From NCBI RefSeq assembly GCF_014199325.1, contig NZ_JACIJJ010000004.1:434001-498000 (forward strand): DNA of 64,000 nucleotides. Reading direction: 5' to 3'. Shown one piece after another: positions 54,115-63,846 of this stretch. The notes below the pieces were generated by a model that worked only from the letters and a program-made list of their open reading frames with translations, did no database searches and had not been told where the DNA came from. The first letter of the stretch is position 1. Each line of letters begins with the position of its first letter. Source of the stretch: Sphingomonas yantingensis. Lineage in GTDB: Bacteria > Pseudomonadota > Alphaproteobacteria > Sphingomonadales > Sphingomonadaceae. The position numbers were made by a program, and so were the translations under genes.

Positions 54115-54435
54115 ATGTCGAACGCGTCCAAGAACCGCCTGATGCCGTTGTTGCAGAGCGCCGGGATCCCGGCGCTCGCGATCGTGTTCATGGGCTTTTT
54201 CGGCTATTATGCCGTCGCGGGACCCAACGGCCTGCTGCGCTACCGAGAATACAGCCGTGCCTATGCCAAGCGCGAGGCGGAGTTTGCCCAGCTCGACAAA
54301 CGGCGCGCGGCGCTGCGCAACCAGGTGGCGCTGCTCGATCCGAAGCGCGGCGCCAATCCCGACATGGTCGACGAACTGGTCCGCAAGGAACTGAACGTCG
54401 CGCATCCCGACGAGATCATCGTCCCGCTCAACTGA
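54115..54435 (+). CDS. ftsB: Cell-division protein FtsB (septum formation initiator)
   Basis: FtsB bridges FtsL and FtsQ in the divisome. The 106-residue product has one N-terminal membrane span (about residues 17-36; IPALAIVFMGFFGYYAVAGP) and a coiled coil (REYSRAYAKREAEFAQLDKRR). The C-terminal NPDMVDELVRKELNVAHPDE is the FtsB/DivIC signature. It follows eno by 31 bases, with AAGGA before the ATG. Confidence 0.92.
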   Translation: MSNASKNRLMPLLQSAGIPALAIVFMGFFGYYAVAGPNGLLRYREYSRAYAKREAEFAQLDKRRAALRNQVALLDPKRGANPDMVDELVRKELNVAHPDEIIVPLN

Positions 54436-54484
54436 TCGCGGCCACGTAGCCTATTCGGTGGACGTTCAGACTTTCGCCGCATAG

Positions 54485-54760
54485 ATGGAAAGCGTGAACC
54501 TGCTCGCTGCCCTTTACGCGTTCCTCGCTGCGATCACCGGGCTGTCGCTCGGCGGCGTCGCAGACGCGCGTGTGGCCCGGCCGGCGGTCGCCGCGAGCTT
54601 CGTGCAGCCCGGCGTTGCGCAGGTGGTGCAGGCAGCAAAGCGCCGCGATCCCGTCGCCGCCATCCGGCCGGTGCCCGCGCCGGTGCGCGCCGAGGCGGCC
54701 GCGCCGCTGACACTCGTCGTCCTGCCGATCGAGCGCATTCCCGCCCGCCGGCGCGAATAA
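54485..54760 (+). CDS. Small secreted protein, unknown function
   Basis: A 91-residue protein with a hydrophobic N-terminus ([20 protein letters not shown]) that looks like a signal peptide, then an Ala/Pro/Val-rich, basic tail without recognisable motif. The ATG at 54485 or the in-frame GTG at 54494 could start it; neither has a strong Shine-Dalgarno. It lies between ftsB and secA on the same strand. Composition alone could arise by chance in GC-rich DNA, so I am moderately unsure it is real. Confidence 0.45.
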   Translation: MESVNLLAALYAFLAAITGLSLGGVADARVARPAVAASFVQPGVAQVVQAAKRRDPVAAIRPVPAPVRAEAAAPLTLVVLPIERIPARRRE

Positions 54761-54875
54761 CCCCGGCGCCGGCGCGGGAACCCGCGCGCGCCCTTCGCAT
54801 TTCCTCATTTCATTACGCCCCCGACAGGTGCGCCCGCGCGCCCGGCGGCGATCCGATTTCAGACAGGACACCATC

Positions 54876-57605
54876 ATGCTCGGCGGCCTTGCCAAGACCT
54901 TTTTCGGCTCCTCGAACGACCGCTACGTCAAGTCGCTCGGCGGTCTCGTCAACAAGATCAACGCCTTCGAGCCCAGCGTTCAGGCGTTGAGCGATGACGA
55001 GCTGAAGCAGCAGACCGTCCGCTTCCGCGAGCGCTTGGCGAATGGCGAGACGCTCGACGGTCTGCTGCCCGAGGCGTTCGCGACCGTGCGCGAGGCGTCG
55101 GTGCGCGTCCTCGGTATGCGCCATTTCGACGTACAGCTCGTCGGCGGCATCGTCCTCCATCGCGGTGAGATCGCCGAGATGAAGACGGGCGAGGGCAAGA
55201 CGCTCGTCGCGACGCTCGCGGTTTATCTCAACGCGCTGGCCGAGCAGGGCGTCCACGTCATCACCGTCAACGACTATCTCGCCCGCCGCGATGCCGAGGA
55301 AATGGGCCGCGTCTATGGCTTCCTCGGTCTGACGACCGGCGTGATCGTGCCCAACCTGCCCGATCACGAGCGCCGCGCGGCCTATGCCGCGGACATCACC
55401 TACGGCACGAACAACGAGTTCGGCTTCGACTATCTGCGCGACAACATGAAGTACGACCGCGAATCGATGGTCCAGCGGCCGTTCTCGATGGCGATCGTCG
55501 ATGAGGTCGATTCGGTCCTGATCGACGAGGCGCGCACCCCGCTCATCATCTCGGGGCCTACCGACGACAAGTCGGAGCTCTACATCGGCGTCGACGCGAT
55601 CGTGAAGCAGCTGACGCCCGAGGATTACGAAAAGGACGAGAAGCAGAAGTCGGTCGTCCTGACCGAGGACGGCACCGAACGGGTTGAGCGCCTCCTCGAG
55701 GAGGCCGGCCTGCTCCAGGGCACCAACCTCTACGATTTCGAGAATACGCAGGTCGTTCATCACCTCAACCAGGCGCTGCGCGCGGTGGTGATGTTCAAGC
55801 GCGACATCGACTATATCGTAAAGGACGAGAAGGTCGTCATCATCGACGAGTTCACTGGCCGCATGATGGACGGCCGACGCTGGTCCGACGGCCTGCATCA
55901 GGCGGTCGAGGCGAAGGAAGGCGTGACGATCGAGCCGGAGAACCAGACGCTCGCCTCGATCACCTTCCAGAACTATTTCCGCATGTACCCGAAGCTGTCG
56001 GGCATGACGGGCACCGCCGCGACCGAAGCGGCCGAGTTCTTCGACATCTACAAGATGAACGTCGTGTCGATCCCGACCAACGTGCCCGTCCAGCGCGTCG
56101 ACGAGGAAGATCAGTTCTACAAGACGCTGCAGGACAAGTTCATCGCCATCGCTCGCTCGATCAAGGAACATGCCGAGAAGGGGCAGCCCGTGCTCGTCGG
56201 CACCGTCTCGATCGAGAAGTCGGAGCTTCTGAGCGAATATCTCCAGAACGAGGGCGTGCCGCACAAGGTGCTGAACGCGCGCTATCACGAGAGCGAGGCG
56301 CACATCGTCGCGCAGGCGGGGCGTCTGGGCGCCGTGACGATCGCCACCAACATGGCCGGCCGCGGCACCGACATCAAACTGGGCGGCAACCTCGACTTCC
56401 GCGTCGCCGACGAGCTGGCCGACATCCCCGAGGGGCCGGAGCGTGAAGCCGCGATCCAGCGCATCCGCGAGGAGATCGAGGCGGAGAAGGCGCAGGTGCT
56501 CGCCGCCGGCGGTCTGTTCGTGCTCGGCACCGAGCGGCACGAGAGCCGCCGCATCGACAACCAGCTGCGCGGCCGTTCGGGTCGTCAGGGCGATCCGGGG
56601 CTCAGCCGCTTCTACCTCAGCCTCGATGACGATCTGCTGCGCATTTTCGGCCCGGACACGATGTTCGCCAAGATGATGCGCTCGAACATCGCCGATGGCG
56701 AGGCGATCGGATCGAAGTGGCTGACCAAGGCGATCGAGACCGCGCAGAAGAAGGTCGAGGCTCGCAACTACGATATTCGCAAGCAGGTCGTCGAATACGA
56801 CAATGTGATGAACGACCAGCGCAAGGTCATCTACGAGCAGCGTGCCGACATCATGGATGCCGAGACGGTGGGCGACGTCGTCGCCGACATGCGCGCCGAG
56901 ACCGTCAACGCGCTGGTGGGCGAGGCGATCCCGCCGGGCACCTATCCCGAGCAGTGGGACGTGCCCGGGCTGACCGCGCGCGCGACCGAGGTGCTGAACG
57001 TCGAGGCGCCGGTCGCCGACTGGATCGCCGCGCAGGACGGCCTCGAGGCCGAGGATATCGAGACCCGCATCCGCGAGGCTGCCGACGCGCTGGTCGAGGG
57101 CAAGTCGAAGGAGCTGGAGCCAGCGACCTGGGCGGGGATCGAGAAGTCGATCCTGCTCCAGAACCTCGACCATCACTGGAAGGAGCATCTGGCGATGCTC
57201 GATGCGCTGCGCCAGATAATTCACCTGCGCGCCTATGCGCAAAAGACGCCGATCAACGAGTACAAGCAGGAGGCGTTCGGCCTGTTCGAGAAGATGCTCG
57301 ACAGCATCCGCGAGGATGTGACGCGCACCTTTGCGTACGCGCAGTTCCAGTTCCAGGCGCCGCCGCCGCTCCCCGAGCTGCCCGATTTCCTGACGCATCA
57401 CTTCGACCCGCTGACGGGCGAGGATGACACATACGACCAGGACGGGTCGGGCCTCGTCATCCCGCCCTTCCAGATCCCCCAAGCCGAGCTTGAGGATTAC
57501 GGCGACGACCCCGCCGGCTGGGAAGGCCGGGTCAGCCGCAACGCGCCGTGCCCGTGCGGGTCGGGCCGCAAGTACAAGCACTGCCACGGCGCGCTGGTGG
57601 CGTGA
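54876..57605 (+). CDS. secA: Preprotein translocase ATPase SecA
   Basis: SecA is the motor that pushes unfolded preproteins through SecYEG. The 909-residue product has Walker [18 protein letters not shown]-box motif [19 protein letters not shown], the preprotein cross-linking region, [11 protein letters not shown] and [18 protein letters not shown] in the second motor domain. The zinc-binding C-tail is [15 protein letters not shown] chose ATG 54876 ([16 protein letters not shown]) with AGGA seven bases upstream. A REP-like palindrome follows the stop. Confidence 0.97.
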   Translation: MLGGLAKTFFGSSNDRYVKSLGGLVNKINAFEPSVQALSDDELKQQTVRFRERLANGETLDGLLPEAFATVREASVRVLGMRHFDVQLVGGIVLHRGEIAEMKTGEGKTLVATLAVYLNALAEQGVHVITVNDYLARRDAEEMGRVYGFLGLTTGVIVPNLPDHERRAAYAADITYGTNNEFGFDYLRDNMKYDRESMVQRPFSMAIVDEVDSVLIDEARTPLIISGPTDDKSELYIGVDAIVKQLTPEDYEKDEKQKSVVLTEDGTERVERLLEEAGLLQGTNLYDFENTQVVHHLNQALRAVVMFKRDIDYIVKDEKVVIIDEFTGRMMDGRRWSDGLHQAVEAKEGVTIEPENQTLASITFQNYFRMYPKLSGMTGTAATEAAEFFDIYKMNVVSIPTNVPVQRVDEEDQFYKTLQDKFIAIARSIKEHAEKGQPVLVGTVSIEKSELLSEYLQNEGVPHKVLNARYHESEAHIVAQAGRLGAVTIATNMAGRGTDIKLGGNLDFRVADELADIPEGPEREAAIQRIREEIEAEKAQVLAAGGLFVLGTERHESRRIDNQLRGRSGRQGDPGLSRFYLSLDDDLLRIFGPDTMFAKMMRSNIADGEAIGSKWLTKAIETAQKKVEARNYDIRKQVVEYDNVMNDQRKVIYEQRADIMDAETVGDVVADMRAETVNALVGEAIPPGTYPEQWDVPGLTARATEVLNVEAPVADWIAAQDGLEAEDIETRIREAADALVEGKSKELEPATWAGIEKSILLQNLDHHWKEHLAMLDALRQIIHLRAYAQKTPINEYKQEAFGLFEKMLDSIREDVTRTFAYAQFQFQAPPPLPELPDFLTHHFDPLTGEDDTYDQDGSGLVIPPFQIPQAELEDYGDDPAGWEGRVSRNAPCPCGSGRKYKHCHGALVA

Positions 57606-57651
57606 CGATCGGGGGAGCGGATCATTTTCCCGCTTCCCTTCACCTCCTTCG

Positions 57652-57678
57652 GTCACCCCGGACTTGATCCGGGGTGAC
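57652..57678. repeat. REP-like palindrome between secA and the dsbD-like gene
   Basis: GTCACCCCGGA-CTTGA-TCCGGGGTGAC is a perfect 11-bp hairpin, 46 bases after secA. It shares the GTCACCCC core with the pheS-pheT pair and may end or stabilise the secA message. Confidence 0.85.
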
Positions 57679-57752
57679 GTGTTCTGGTTGCAAAGCGAAC
57701 CGCCCAAAGCCCGCAGTGGCGCCCGGTCCGCACCGCCGCTAGACCGACCCAG

Positions 57753-59774
57753 ATGCTTCGCTTCCTCGCGCTCCTCGCCGCCTTATTCCTCGCCGTCCCC
57801 GCGGCGGCGCAATTGGCGGGACAGCCCCGCCACATCGCGATCGAGCTCGTCGCCGAAACCGACATGCCCGCGCCGGGCAGCGAGGTGACGCTCGCCTTTG
57901 CATCGAAGCCGGACAAGGGTTGGCACGGCTATTGGCAGAATCCCGGCGATGCGGGGGTCCCTACGGCGCTCAAATGGACGCTGCCCGCGGGCGTCACTGC
58001 CGGGCCGCTCGAATACCCGGTCCCGCAGCGGCTCGTGATCGCGGGCCTCATGAATTACGTCTATGAGGGGCCGTTCGCGCAGTTCGTGCGGCTAAAGGTC
58101 CCCGCCGGACGCGCCCCCGGCACCCGCCTGCCGATTGCGGTCGAGGCGGATTACCTCGTCTGCACCGACCAGATCTGCGTGCCCGAACGCGCGCAGTTGT
58201 CGACCGTCCTGACGGTCGGCGATGGCGCGATCTCGCCCGAGCGGCGCGCGCAATTCGACCAGTGGCGCCGGACGCTACCCAAGCCGCTCGGCAGCCCCGC
58301 GGTCTTTGCGGTCGAGGCCGGAAAGATGCGGATCGCGGTGCCGTGGCCAGCGGACCAGGCGGCGGACGGCGCCTATTTCTACCCGCTCACTGACGGTGCG
58401 GTCACCTATGCGGCGGTGCAGACGATCGGCCGCGCCGGCGATCGCCTCGTCATCGAGACGCAGGCCGGCGGCAAGGTGCCGGACGAAGTGTCGGGCGTTG
58501 TCGCGCTCGGCGACGGACGCGGCTTCACTGTACGCGCGGTGCCGGGCGCGGTGCCGGCGGCGAGTGCGCCGGCAGCCTATGACTGGCGCGCGATCCTCGT
58601 CGCCTTCGCCGGTGCGGTGCTCGGCGGCCTAATCCTCAACGTCATGCCCTGCGTCTTCCCGATTCTGAGCCTCAAGGCGCTCAGCCTCGCGAGAGCGGGC
58701 GGCGACGAGCGCGGGGCACGGGGCGAGGCGCTTGCCTATTCGGCCGGGGTTATCGCCGTTTGTCTCGCGCTCGGCGGTGCGTTGCTGGCGCTGCGAGCGG
58801 GCGGCGCGACAGTGGGCTGGGCATTCCAGCTTCAGGACCCCCGCGTCATCCTCGTACTGCTGCTGCTGGTCACCGCCATCGCCCTCAACCTCGCCGGATT
58901 GTTCGAGCTGTCGGCGCCCGGCGCGGTCAATCGCATGGCGGCGAGCGGCAAGGGCGGGGCGTTCATAACGGGCGCGCTCGCCGCGTTCGTCGCGACGCCC
59001 TGCACCGGGCCGTTCATGGCGGCGGCGCTCGGGGCCGCACTGGTGCTGCCCACTGCGGCGGCGCTGATGATCTTTGCCGGCCTTGGCCTAGGCCTTGCCA
59101 TCCCGTTCCTGTTGATCGGCTTCGTGCCCGCGCTGCGGCGGCGGATGCCGAAGCCCGGACCGTGGATGGCGACGTTCCGCCACATCCTGTCGGTGCCGAT
59201 GTTCCTGACCGCGCTGGCCCTCGCGTGGGTGCTGGGCAAGCAGGCGGGTGTCGACGGCATGACGCTGGGGCTGGGCGCGGTGCTCGTCGCCGCGCTGGCG
59301 CTCTGGTGGACGGGGGTGCGGCAGGGCCGGGGGAAGGGGCTGGCCTGGGCGCCGGCGGCGGTCGGCATCGCCTTGGCGCTGGCGGTGACACTGCGCATCG
59401 AACAGCGTCCGGCGGAGGCGGCGGGAGCCACCGCGCTCGGCGCCAAGCCCTTTACCGAGGCCTCGCTTGCGGCACTCAGGGCCGAGAACAAGCCCGTCTT
59501 CGCCTATTTCACCGCCGACTGGTGCGTGGCGTGCAAGGTGAACGAGAAGGCGGCGATCGAGACCGATACCGTCGCCGCCGCCTTCGAGAAGGGCGGGGTG
59601 GAGGTGCTGGTCGGCGACTGGACCAACGGTGATCCGGCGATGGGCCGCTTCATCGAGCAGCACAACCGCGCGGGCGTGCCGCTCTACCTGTGGTACGCGC
59701 CGGGTGCCGCGCAGCCGCGGGTCCTGCCGCAGCTTCTGACCCCGGCGATGCTCGCCGCGCTGCCGGCGGGCTAG
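57753..59774 (+). CDS. Thiol:disulfide interchange protein, DsbD/ScsB-like
   Basis: It moves reducing power from cytoplasmic thioredoxin to the periplasm. The 673-residue product has a signal peptide (LALLAALFLAVPAAAQLA) and an N-terminal periplasmic domain with a Cys pair (VCTDQICVPE). The membrane domain carries NVMPCVFPI and ATPCTGPF (the two membrane cysteines). A C-terminal thioredoxin-like domain has C591-V-A-C594 (ADWCVACKVNE). The larger N-terminal domain fits ScsB more than E. coli DsbD. No partner thioredoxin gene is adjacent. The stop shares CTAG with convergent cysS. Confidence 0.93.
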   Translation: MLRFLALLAALFLAVPAAAQLAGQPRHIAIELVAETDMPAPGSEVTLAFASKPDKGWHGYWQNPGDAGVPTALKWTLPAGVTAGPLEYPVPQRLVIAGLMNYVYEGPFAQFVRLKVPAGRAPGTRLPIAVEADYLVCTDQICVPERAQLSTVLTVGDGAISPERRAQFDQWRRTLPKPLGSPAVFAVEAGKMRIAVPWPADQAADGAYFYPLTDGAVTYAAVQTIGRAGDRLVIETQAGGKVPDEVSGVVALGDGRGFTVRAVPGAVPAASAPAAYDWRAILVAFAGAVLGGLILNVMPCVFPILSLKALSLARAGGDERGARGEALAYSAGVIAVCLALGGALLALRAGGATVGWAFQLQDPRVILVLLLLVTAIALNLAGLFELSAPGAVNRMAASGKGGAFITGALAAFVATPCTGPFMAAALGAALVLPTAAALMIFAGLGLGLAIPFLLIGFVPALRRRMPKPGPWMATFRHILSVPMFLTALALAWVLGKQAGVDGMTLGLGAVLVAALALWWTGVRQGRGKGLAWAPAAVGIALALAVTLRIEQRPAEAAGATALGAKPFTEASLAALRAENKPVFAYFTADWCVACKVNEKAAIETDTVAAAFEKGGVEVLVGDWTNGDPAMGRFIEQHNRAGVPLYLWYAPGAAQPRVLPQLLTPAMLAALPAG

Positions 59775-61210
59775 AGCTTCCAGTCCCAGCCGAGCGGGTC
59801 GCCGTCCATTACTTCGACCCCAACGGCGGTGAGCTCATCGCGTAGCGTGTCCGAACGGGCGAAGTCCTTTGCCGCCCGCGCGTTGCGCCGTTCTGCGAGC
59901 TTCGCCTCGATCGCGGCCTCATCGATCGCAGCATCGGCGGGGCGGACGCGCAGGTCGGCGCGGGTGATCGTTGCGAGTTGCAGCCCGAGCACGCGGTCGA
60001 ACGCGGCGGCGGCTTCGAGGCGATCGGCGGGCGACAGCGACTTGTCGGCGAGCAGCTCGTCCAGCACTGGCACCGCGCGCGGCGTGTTGAGGTCGTCGCT
60101 GACCGCCGCGTCGAATGCCTCGCGATATCCATCGACGGTCCCGCGTGAAGGCTTGTCGGGCGCCGCGCGCAGCTTCTCGACCGTCTGCACCAGCCGCTTC
60201 AGCCGTGTCTGCGCCGCGATGACGTTGTCCCAGGTGAACTCCAGCTCGCTGCGATAATGCGCCGACAGGCACATCAGGCGGTAGCTGAGCGGATGGATGC
60301 CGCGATCGACAAGCGTCTGGAGCCGCAGGAACTCGCCGGTCGACTTCGACATCTTGCCGCCGCGGTCCACGAGGAAGTTGTTGTGCATCCACATCCGCGC
60401 GCCGGTGAAGCCGGGCTCGGCGTCGGTGCAGCCGCACTTCGCCTGGTTTTGGGCGATTTCGTTCGGATGGTGGATCTCGCGGTGGTCGATGCCGCCCGTG
60501 TGAATGTCGAACGGGTGGCCGAGCTCGGCGAGGCTCATCACCGAGCATTCGAGATGCCAGCCCGGCGCGCCGCGGCCCCAGGGCGAGTCCCACTCCATCT
60601 GCCGCTGCTCGCCCGGCGGTGAGGTGCGCCAGATCGCGAAATCCTGCGGATTGCGCTTGCCGCCCACCGGGTCGATCCGGCTCTCACCTGCTTGCGTATC
60701 CGTGCGCGCCAGACGACCGTAATTGGGCACCGTCGACACGTCGAAATAGAGCCCGCTGTCGAGCCGGTAGCAGTGCCGCTCGGCGAACGTCTCGGCAAAG
60801 GCGATCATCTGCGGCACGTAATCGGTTGCGACCGTCCACTTGGCCGGCGGCGTGATGTTCAGCCGCTCGACGTCGAGCTTGAACGCCTGTGTGTAGTGCG
60901 CGGCCACGTCCCAGATCGACTTCTGCTGCGCGCGGGCGGCCTTTTCCATCTTGTCGTCGCCGGCGTCGGCGTCGCTCGTCAGATGGCCGACATCGGTGAT
61001 GTTGATGATGTGCTTGAGGCCGAGCCCCTTCCACCGCATCGTCCGGCCGAGCGTGTCGGCGAACAGGAACGCGCGCATGTTGCCGATATGCTGGTAATTA
61101 TAGACCGTCGGACCGCAGGTATAGATGCGCACCTCATTCGGGTCGATCGGATGGAAGTCCTCGATCGACCGGGTCAGCGAATTGTAGAGCTTGAGAGGGG
61201 CGCCGTTCAT
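59771..61210 (-). CDS. cysS: Cysteine--tRNA ligase
   Basis: It charges tRNA-Cys. The 479-residue product has a zinc ligand in YTCGPTVYNYQHIGNMRAFL (HIGH variant HIGN), further zinc ligands near ECSVMSLAELGHPFDIHTGG, and the KMSKS loop GGKMSKSTGEF (about residues 283-293). Its ATG overlaps the stop of the PYROXD2-like gene (ATGA), so the two are co-translated. The 4-base convergent overlap with the dsbD-like gene uses one CTAG for both stops. Confidence 0.96.
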   Translation of the reverse strand: MNGAPLKLYNSLTRSIEDFHPIDPNEVRIYTCGPTVYNYQHIGNMRAFLFADTLGRTMRWKGLGLKHIINITDVGHLTSDADAGDDKMEKAARAQQKSIWDVAAHYTQAFKLDVERLNITPPAKWTVATDYVPQMIAFAETFAERHCYRLDSGLYFDVSTVPNYGRLARTDTQAGESRIDPVGGKRNPQDFAIWRTSPPGEQRQMEWDSPWGRGAPGWHLECSVMSLAELGHPFDIHTGGIDHREIHHPNEIAQNQAKCGCTDAEPGFTGARMWMHNNFLVDRGGKMSKSTGEFLRLQTLVDRGIHPLSYRLMCLSAHYRSELEFTWDNVIAAQTRLKRLVQTVEKLRAAPDKPSRGTVDGYREAFDAAVSDDLNTPRAVPVLDELLADKSLSPADRLEAAAAFDRVLGLQLATITRADLRVRPADAAIDEAAIEAKLAERRNARAAKDFARSDTLRDELTAVGVEVMDGDPLGWDWKL

Positions 61211-62811
61211 CGCGCCCGCTTAAGCAGGCCGAGCCGCCCCGCCAAGCCCCGGTCGGCAAGGATCGCTCTTGCCGCATTGTGGCCCGGCGCCCCGGTGACG
61301 CCGCCGCCCGGATGCGCACCCGCGCCGCACAGATAGAGACCCGCGATCGGCATCCGGTATCGCCCGTGCCCGAGCACCGGCCGCGCCGCCCAAAGCTGGT
61401 CGAGCGACATCCGCCCGTGAAAGATATCGCCGCCCGCCAGCCCGAACTTGCGCTCGAGGTCGAGCGGCGAGTGGATCTGGCGCGCGAGGATGCTGGCGCG
61501 AAAGCCGGGGGCGTAGGTTTCGATCGTATCGATGATCGTGTCGGCCGCAGCTTCTCGCGCGTCGTCCCAACTGCGGCCATCGGGGAGGCACGGATTGAAC
61601 TGCTGACAGAACAGGCTGGCGACATGCTGCCCTGGCGGGGCGAGCGTGTCGTCAAGCGTCGAGGGGATGAGCATCTCGACGATCGGTTCGCGCGACCAGC
61701 CCAGCGCCTTCGAGTCGGCGAAGGCGCGCTCCATATAGTCGAGGCTGGGGGCCATGATGATCCCCGCCGACAGATGCGGGCCGGGCTCGGGCCGTGCGGT
61801 AAACCGCGGCAGTTCGCTGAGCGCAAGGTTCATGCGGAAGCTGCCGGAGCCGACCGCATAACCGACGATACGCGCGCGAAAATCGGGGTCAAGGTCGGCG
61901 GGGTCGACCAGCTTCTCGAACAGCGGCTTCGGCCCCAGATTGCCAATGACGCGCGACGCGGCGAATTCGCGCCCGTCGGCAAGGCGGATACCCACGGCGC
62001 GACCGCGGTCGGCCAGCACGCGGGCGACGGGCGCCTCGACCTCGATCTCGACGCCCACATCGCGGCACGCCGCCGCCATCGCCTGCGTGATCGCGCCCAT
62101 CCCGCCGATCGCATGGCCCCAGGCGCCGCGATTGCCGTTCACCTCGCCAAAGACGTGGTGGAGAAAGACATAGGCGCTACCCGGCGTGTCGGGGCCGGCG
62201 TGGTTGCCGACGACCGCGTCGAAACCGAACACCGCTTGCACCGGATCGCTTCCGAACCAGCCCGACAGGAACTCGCGTGCGCTTTTGGTAAACAGGGCGA
62301 GCGCGTCGCGCTGCGCCGCTGCGGTCATCCGCCGCGCTCGCATCGCCAGCGACAGCGCTTCGCCGATCGAAGTGCCAGCGGGCGGCGGGCGGAGTGCTAG
62401 GTCGCGCAGCAGGTCGGCGACCCGCTCCACGGCTGCGTAATAGGCGGGCAGCCGCTCTGCATCGCGGACGGAGAATTTCGCGAACTCGGCCTGCGTCGCC
62501 GTGATCCCTCCACCCAAGCTCAGGCTGCGGCCGTCGGGTAGGGGTAGGAAATTGGACAACGGCCGCTCGACGATCCGCAGGCCGCGTTCGTGCAGGCGCA
62601 TGTCGGCGATGACGCGGGCCTGGAGCAAGCTGACGGTATAGCTGGCGGTCGAGTTCCGAAAGCCGGGGTGAAAACATTCGGTGACGGCCGCGCCGCCAAC
62701 CACGCCACGCGCCTCGAACATCTTTACGCGAAGACCCGCGCGGGCAAGATACCAGGCGCAGACGAGGCCGTTATGGCCCGCGCCGATGATGAGCGCGTCG
62801 TATCGTTCCAT
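61207..62811 (-). CDS. FAD-dependent oxidoreductase, PYROXD2/phytoene-desaturase-like
   Basis: A 534-residue flavoprotein. The dinucleotide-binding motif is DALIIGAGHNGLVCAWYLAR (from about residue 5). Further family segments are VVGGAAVTECFHPGFRNS, AWGHAIGGMGAITQAMA and the C-terminal GAGAHPGGGVTGAPGHNAAR. The closest type I recognise is PYROXD2 (a carotenoid-desaturase-like oxidoreductase of unknown substrate), rather than CrtI, and no carotenoid genes are near. The ATG at 62811 starts at the family MERYDA. It is translationally linked to cysS. Confidence 0.88.
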   Translation of the reverse strand: MERYDALIIGAGHNGLVCAWYLARAGLRVKMFEARGVVGGAAVTECFHPGFRNSTASYTVSLLQARVIADMRLHERGLRIVERPLSNFLPLPDGRSLSLGGGITATQAEFAKFSVRDAERLPAYYAAVERVADLLRDLALRPPPAGTSIGEALSLAMRARRMTAAAQRDALALFTKSAREFLSGWFGSDPVQAVFGFDAVVGNHAGPDTPGSAYVFLHHVFGEVNGNRGAWGHAIGGMGAITQAMAAACRDVGVEIEVEAPVARVLADRGRAVGIRLADGREFAASRVIGNLGPKPLFEKLVDPADLDPDFRARIVGYAVGSGSFRMNLALSELPRFTARPEPGPHLSAGIIMAPSLDYMERAFADSKALGWSREPIVEMLIPSTLDDTLAPPGQHVASLFCQQFNPCLPDGRSWDDAREAAADTIIDTIETYAPGFRASILARQIHSPLDLERKFGLAGGDIFHGRMSLDQLWAARPVLGHGRYRMPIAGLYLCGAGAHPGGGVTGAPGHNAARAILADRGLAGRLGLLKRAR

Positions 62812-62847
62812 GCCGCCGGTGGTGCCCCGCCGGCGGCTGGCGGTCAA

Positions 62848-63081
62848 TCAGGCCGCGAGGGGTGCAAACGGCTTGTTGCCGACCGACCGGAACAGGCCGG
62901 TGCCGGAGGTCTGGCCGGTGCGGATCGGCAGCGCGGTCGCGCAATAGGCGCATTCGGCGGTCAGACGCCCGACCAACCAATGCGACCGGCCGCAACCGGG
63001 GCAATGGTTCGCCTCGTTCATGCGATAGGCGATGCGATATCCCGCGCCGCTGGGACTGAAGGGCAGGCTACCGAGCTGCAT
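62848..63081 (-). CDS. Small zinc-ribbon-like protein
   Basis: A 77-residue protein with two CxxC knuckles, CPGCGRSHWLVGRLTAECAYC, that look like a zinc ribbon. The tail (IRTGQTSGTGLFRSVGNKPF) has no known motif. GGGAG lies seven bases before ATG 63081. It is a common hypothetical in sphingomonads as far as I recall. An upstream GGAAC-N17-TGTT (63141-63116, minus strand) is a poor match to the EcfG promoter. The gene lies 36 bases upstream of the PYROXD2-like gene. Confidence 0.7.
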   Translation of the reverse strand: MQLGSLPFSPSGAGYRIAYRMNEANHCPGCGRSHWLVGRLTAECAYCATALPIRTGQTSGTGLFRSVGNKPFAPLAA

Positions 63082-63639
63082 TTCCCAACTCCCCGTGTGA
63101 TGGTTTCGCCATCGTAACACGGATGAATCGTGCTTTGTTCCCGGTGAAGCGAACGCACGCGAAAAAGTTAACGCCGTGGCGCCATTGCAACATGTCGACG
63201 GGGAGGAACGACGGTAGGCACAGAAGAAGGATCAGCGCCACGGACACGCTCGGCAATGCCGGATCGCAATCGCATTGCAAAACACCGATGATCGCGCGGA
63301 CGGACGGGGCGTGAGCATGCGAAAGCTCCAGACGGAAACGTTCGTCGCTGGCGGCCCGACCAACGAAAACCCTCTCCGCGATTAACGCTCACGGACACCC
63401 TAAGCGGCCTCTGCACTAGTGCGCGCAAAGCGACAAGCCGCCGACGCTGGCAACCGATCGTGATCGGCGATCATGCGGCGGGATCTTGAAACCGGCCGTC
63501 TGCCGGTACCGGTTCGCGCTGATATCGATCGGCCCCGGCAACAATTCATCACGGAACCCATCCGGGATCATGGGGGCACTCTTCATGCGGTTGGGCTGTA
63601 CCGGCTCGGCCCCGCCACCCGGATAAAGGGAGTCAGTTG
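63082..63639. other. 558-base gap before the amber-interrupted ORF
   Basis: No supported gene. It is AT-richer and less codon-like than its surroundings. A minus-strand ORF (63416-63586, 56 codons, KSAPMIPDGFRDELLPGPID...) and one at 63068-63280 lack ribosome sites and I do not trust them. The plus-strand end carries AAGGGAG, the ribosome site of the next ORF. Confidence 0.4.
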
Positions 63640-63846
63640 ATGACAAAACAAACGGAATAGCAGCAAATTGCTGAGAAGGCGGCCCGGCTCAAGGCCGAAG
63701 CGGATCAGGGCTCGCACCGCCCCGAGAATGACGCTCATGCCAACGAGTGCATCGTTTCAAAGCGTTTCGAGGATCAGGCACCGTCGGGCGCCTTTGATGC
63801 CGAAGGCCATCGTCCCGTCCTTGAATGTAGCCGGAAGGTCCGCTGA
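63640..63846 (+). pseudogene. Small ORF interrupted by an in-frame amber codon
   Basis: ATG 63640 has a strong AAGGGAG seven bases upstream. Codon 7 is TAG (63658-63660), followed by CAG CAA; the frame then stays open for 61 more sense codons to TGA at 63844-63846. Read through the amber it gives 67 residues plus one: a Lys/Glu-rich helix (IAEKAARLKAEADQG) and a tail with two Cys. TAG beside CAG CAA suggests a CAG-to-TAG change. TGATG couples it to the next gene. No family recognised. Confidence 0.6.

Noticed and set aside
63116..63141. GGAAC-N17-TGTT upstream of the zinc-ribbon gene as an EcfG promoter.
   Set aside because: The -10 box departs from CGTT and the pattern is short enough to arise by chance.
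63416..63586. A 56-codon minus-strand ORF (KSAPMIPDGFRDELLPGPID...).
   Set aside because: No ribosome site and no recognised family; the composition is plausible, so it could be reconsidered if homologues exist.
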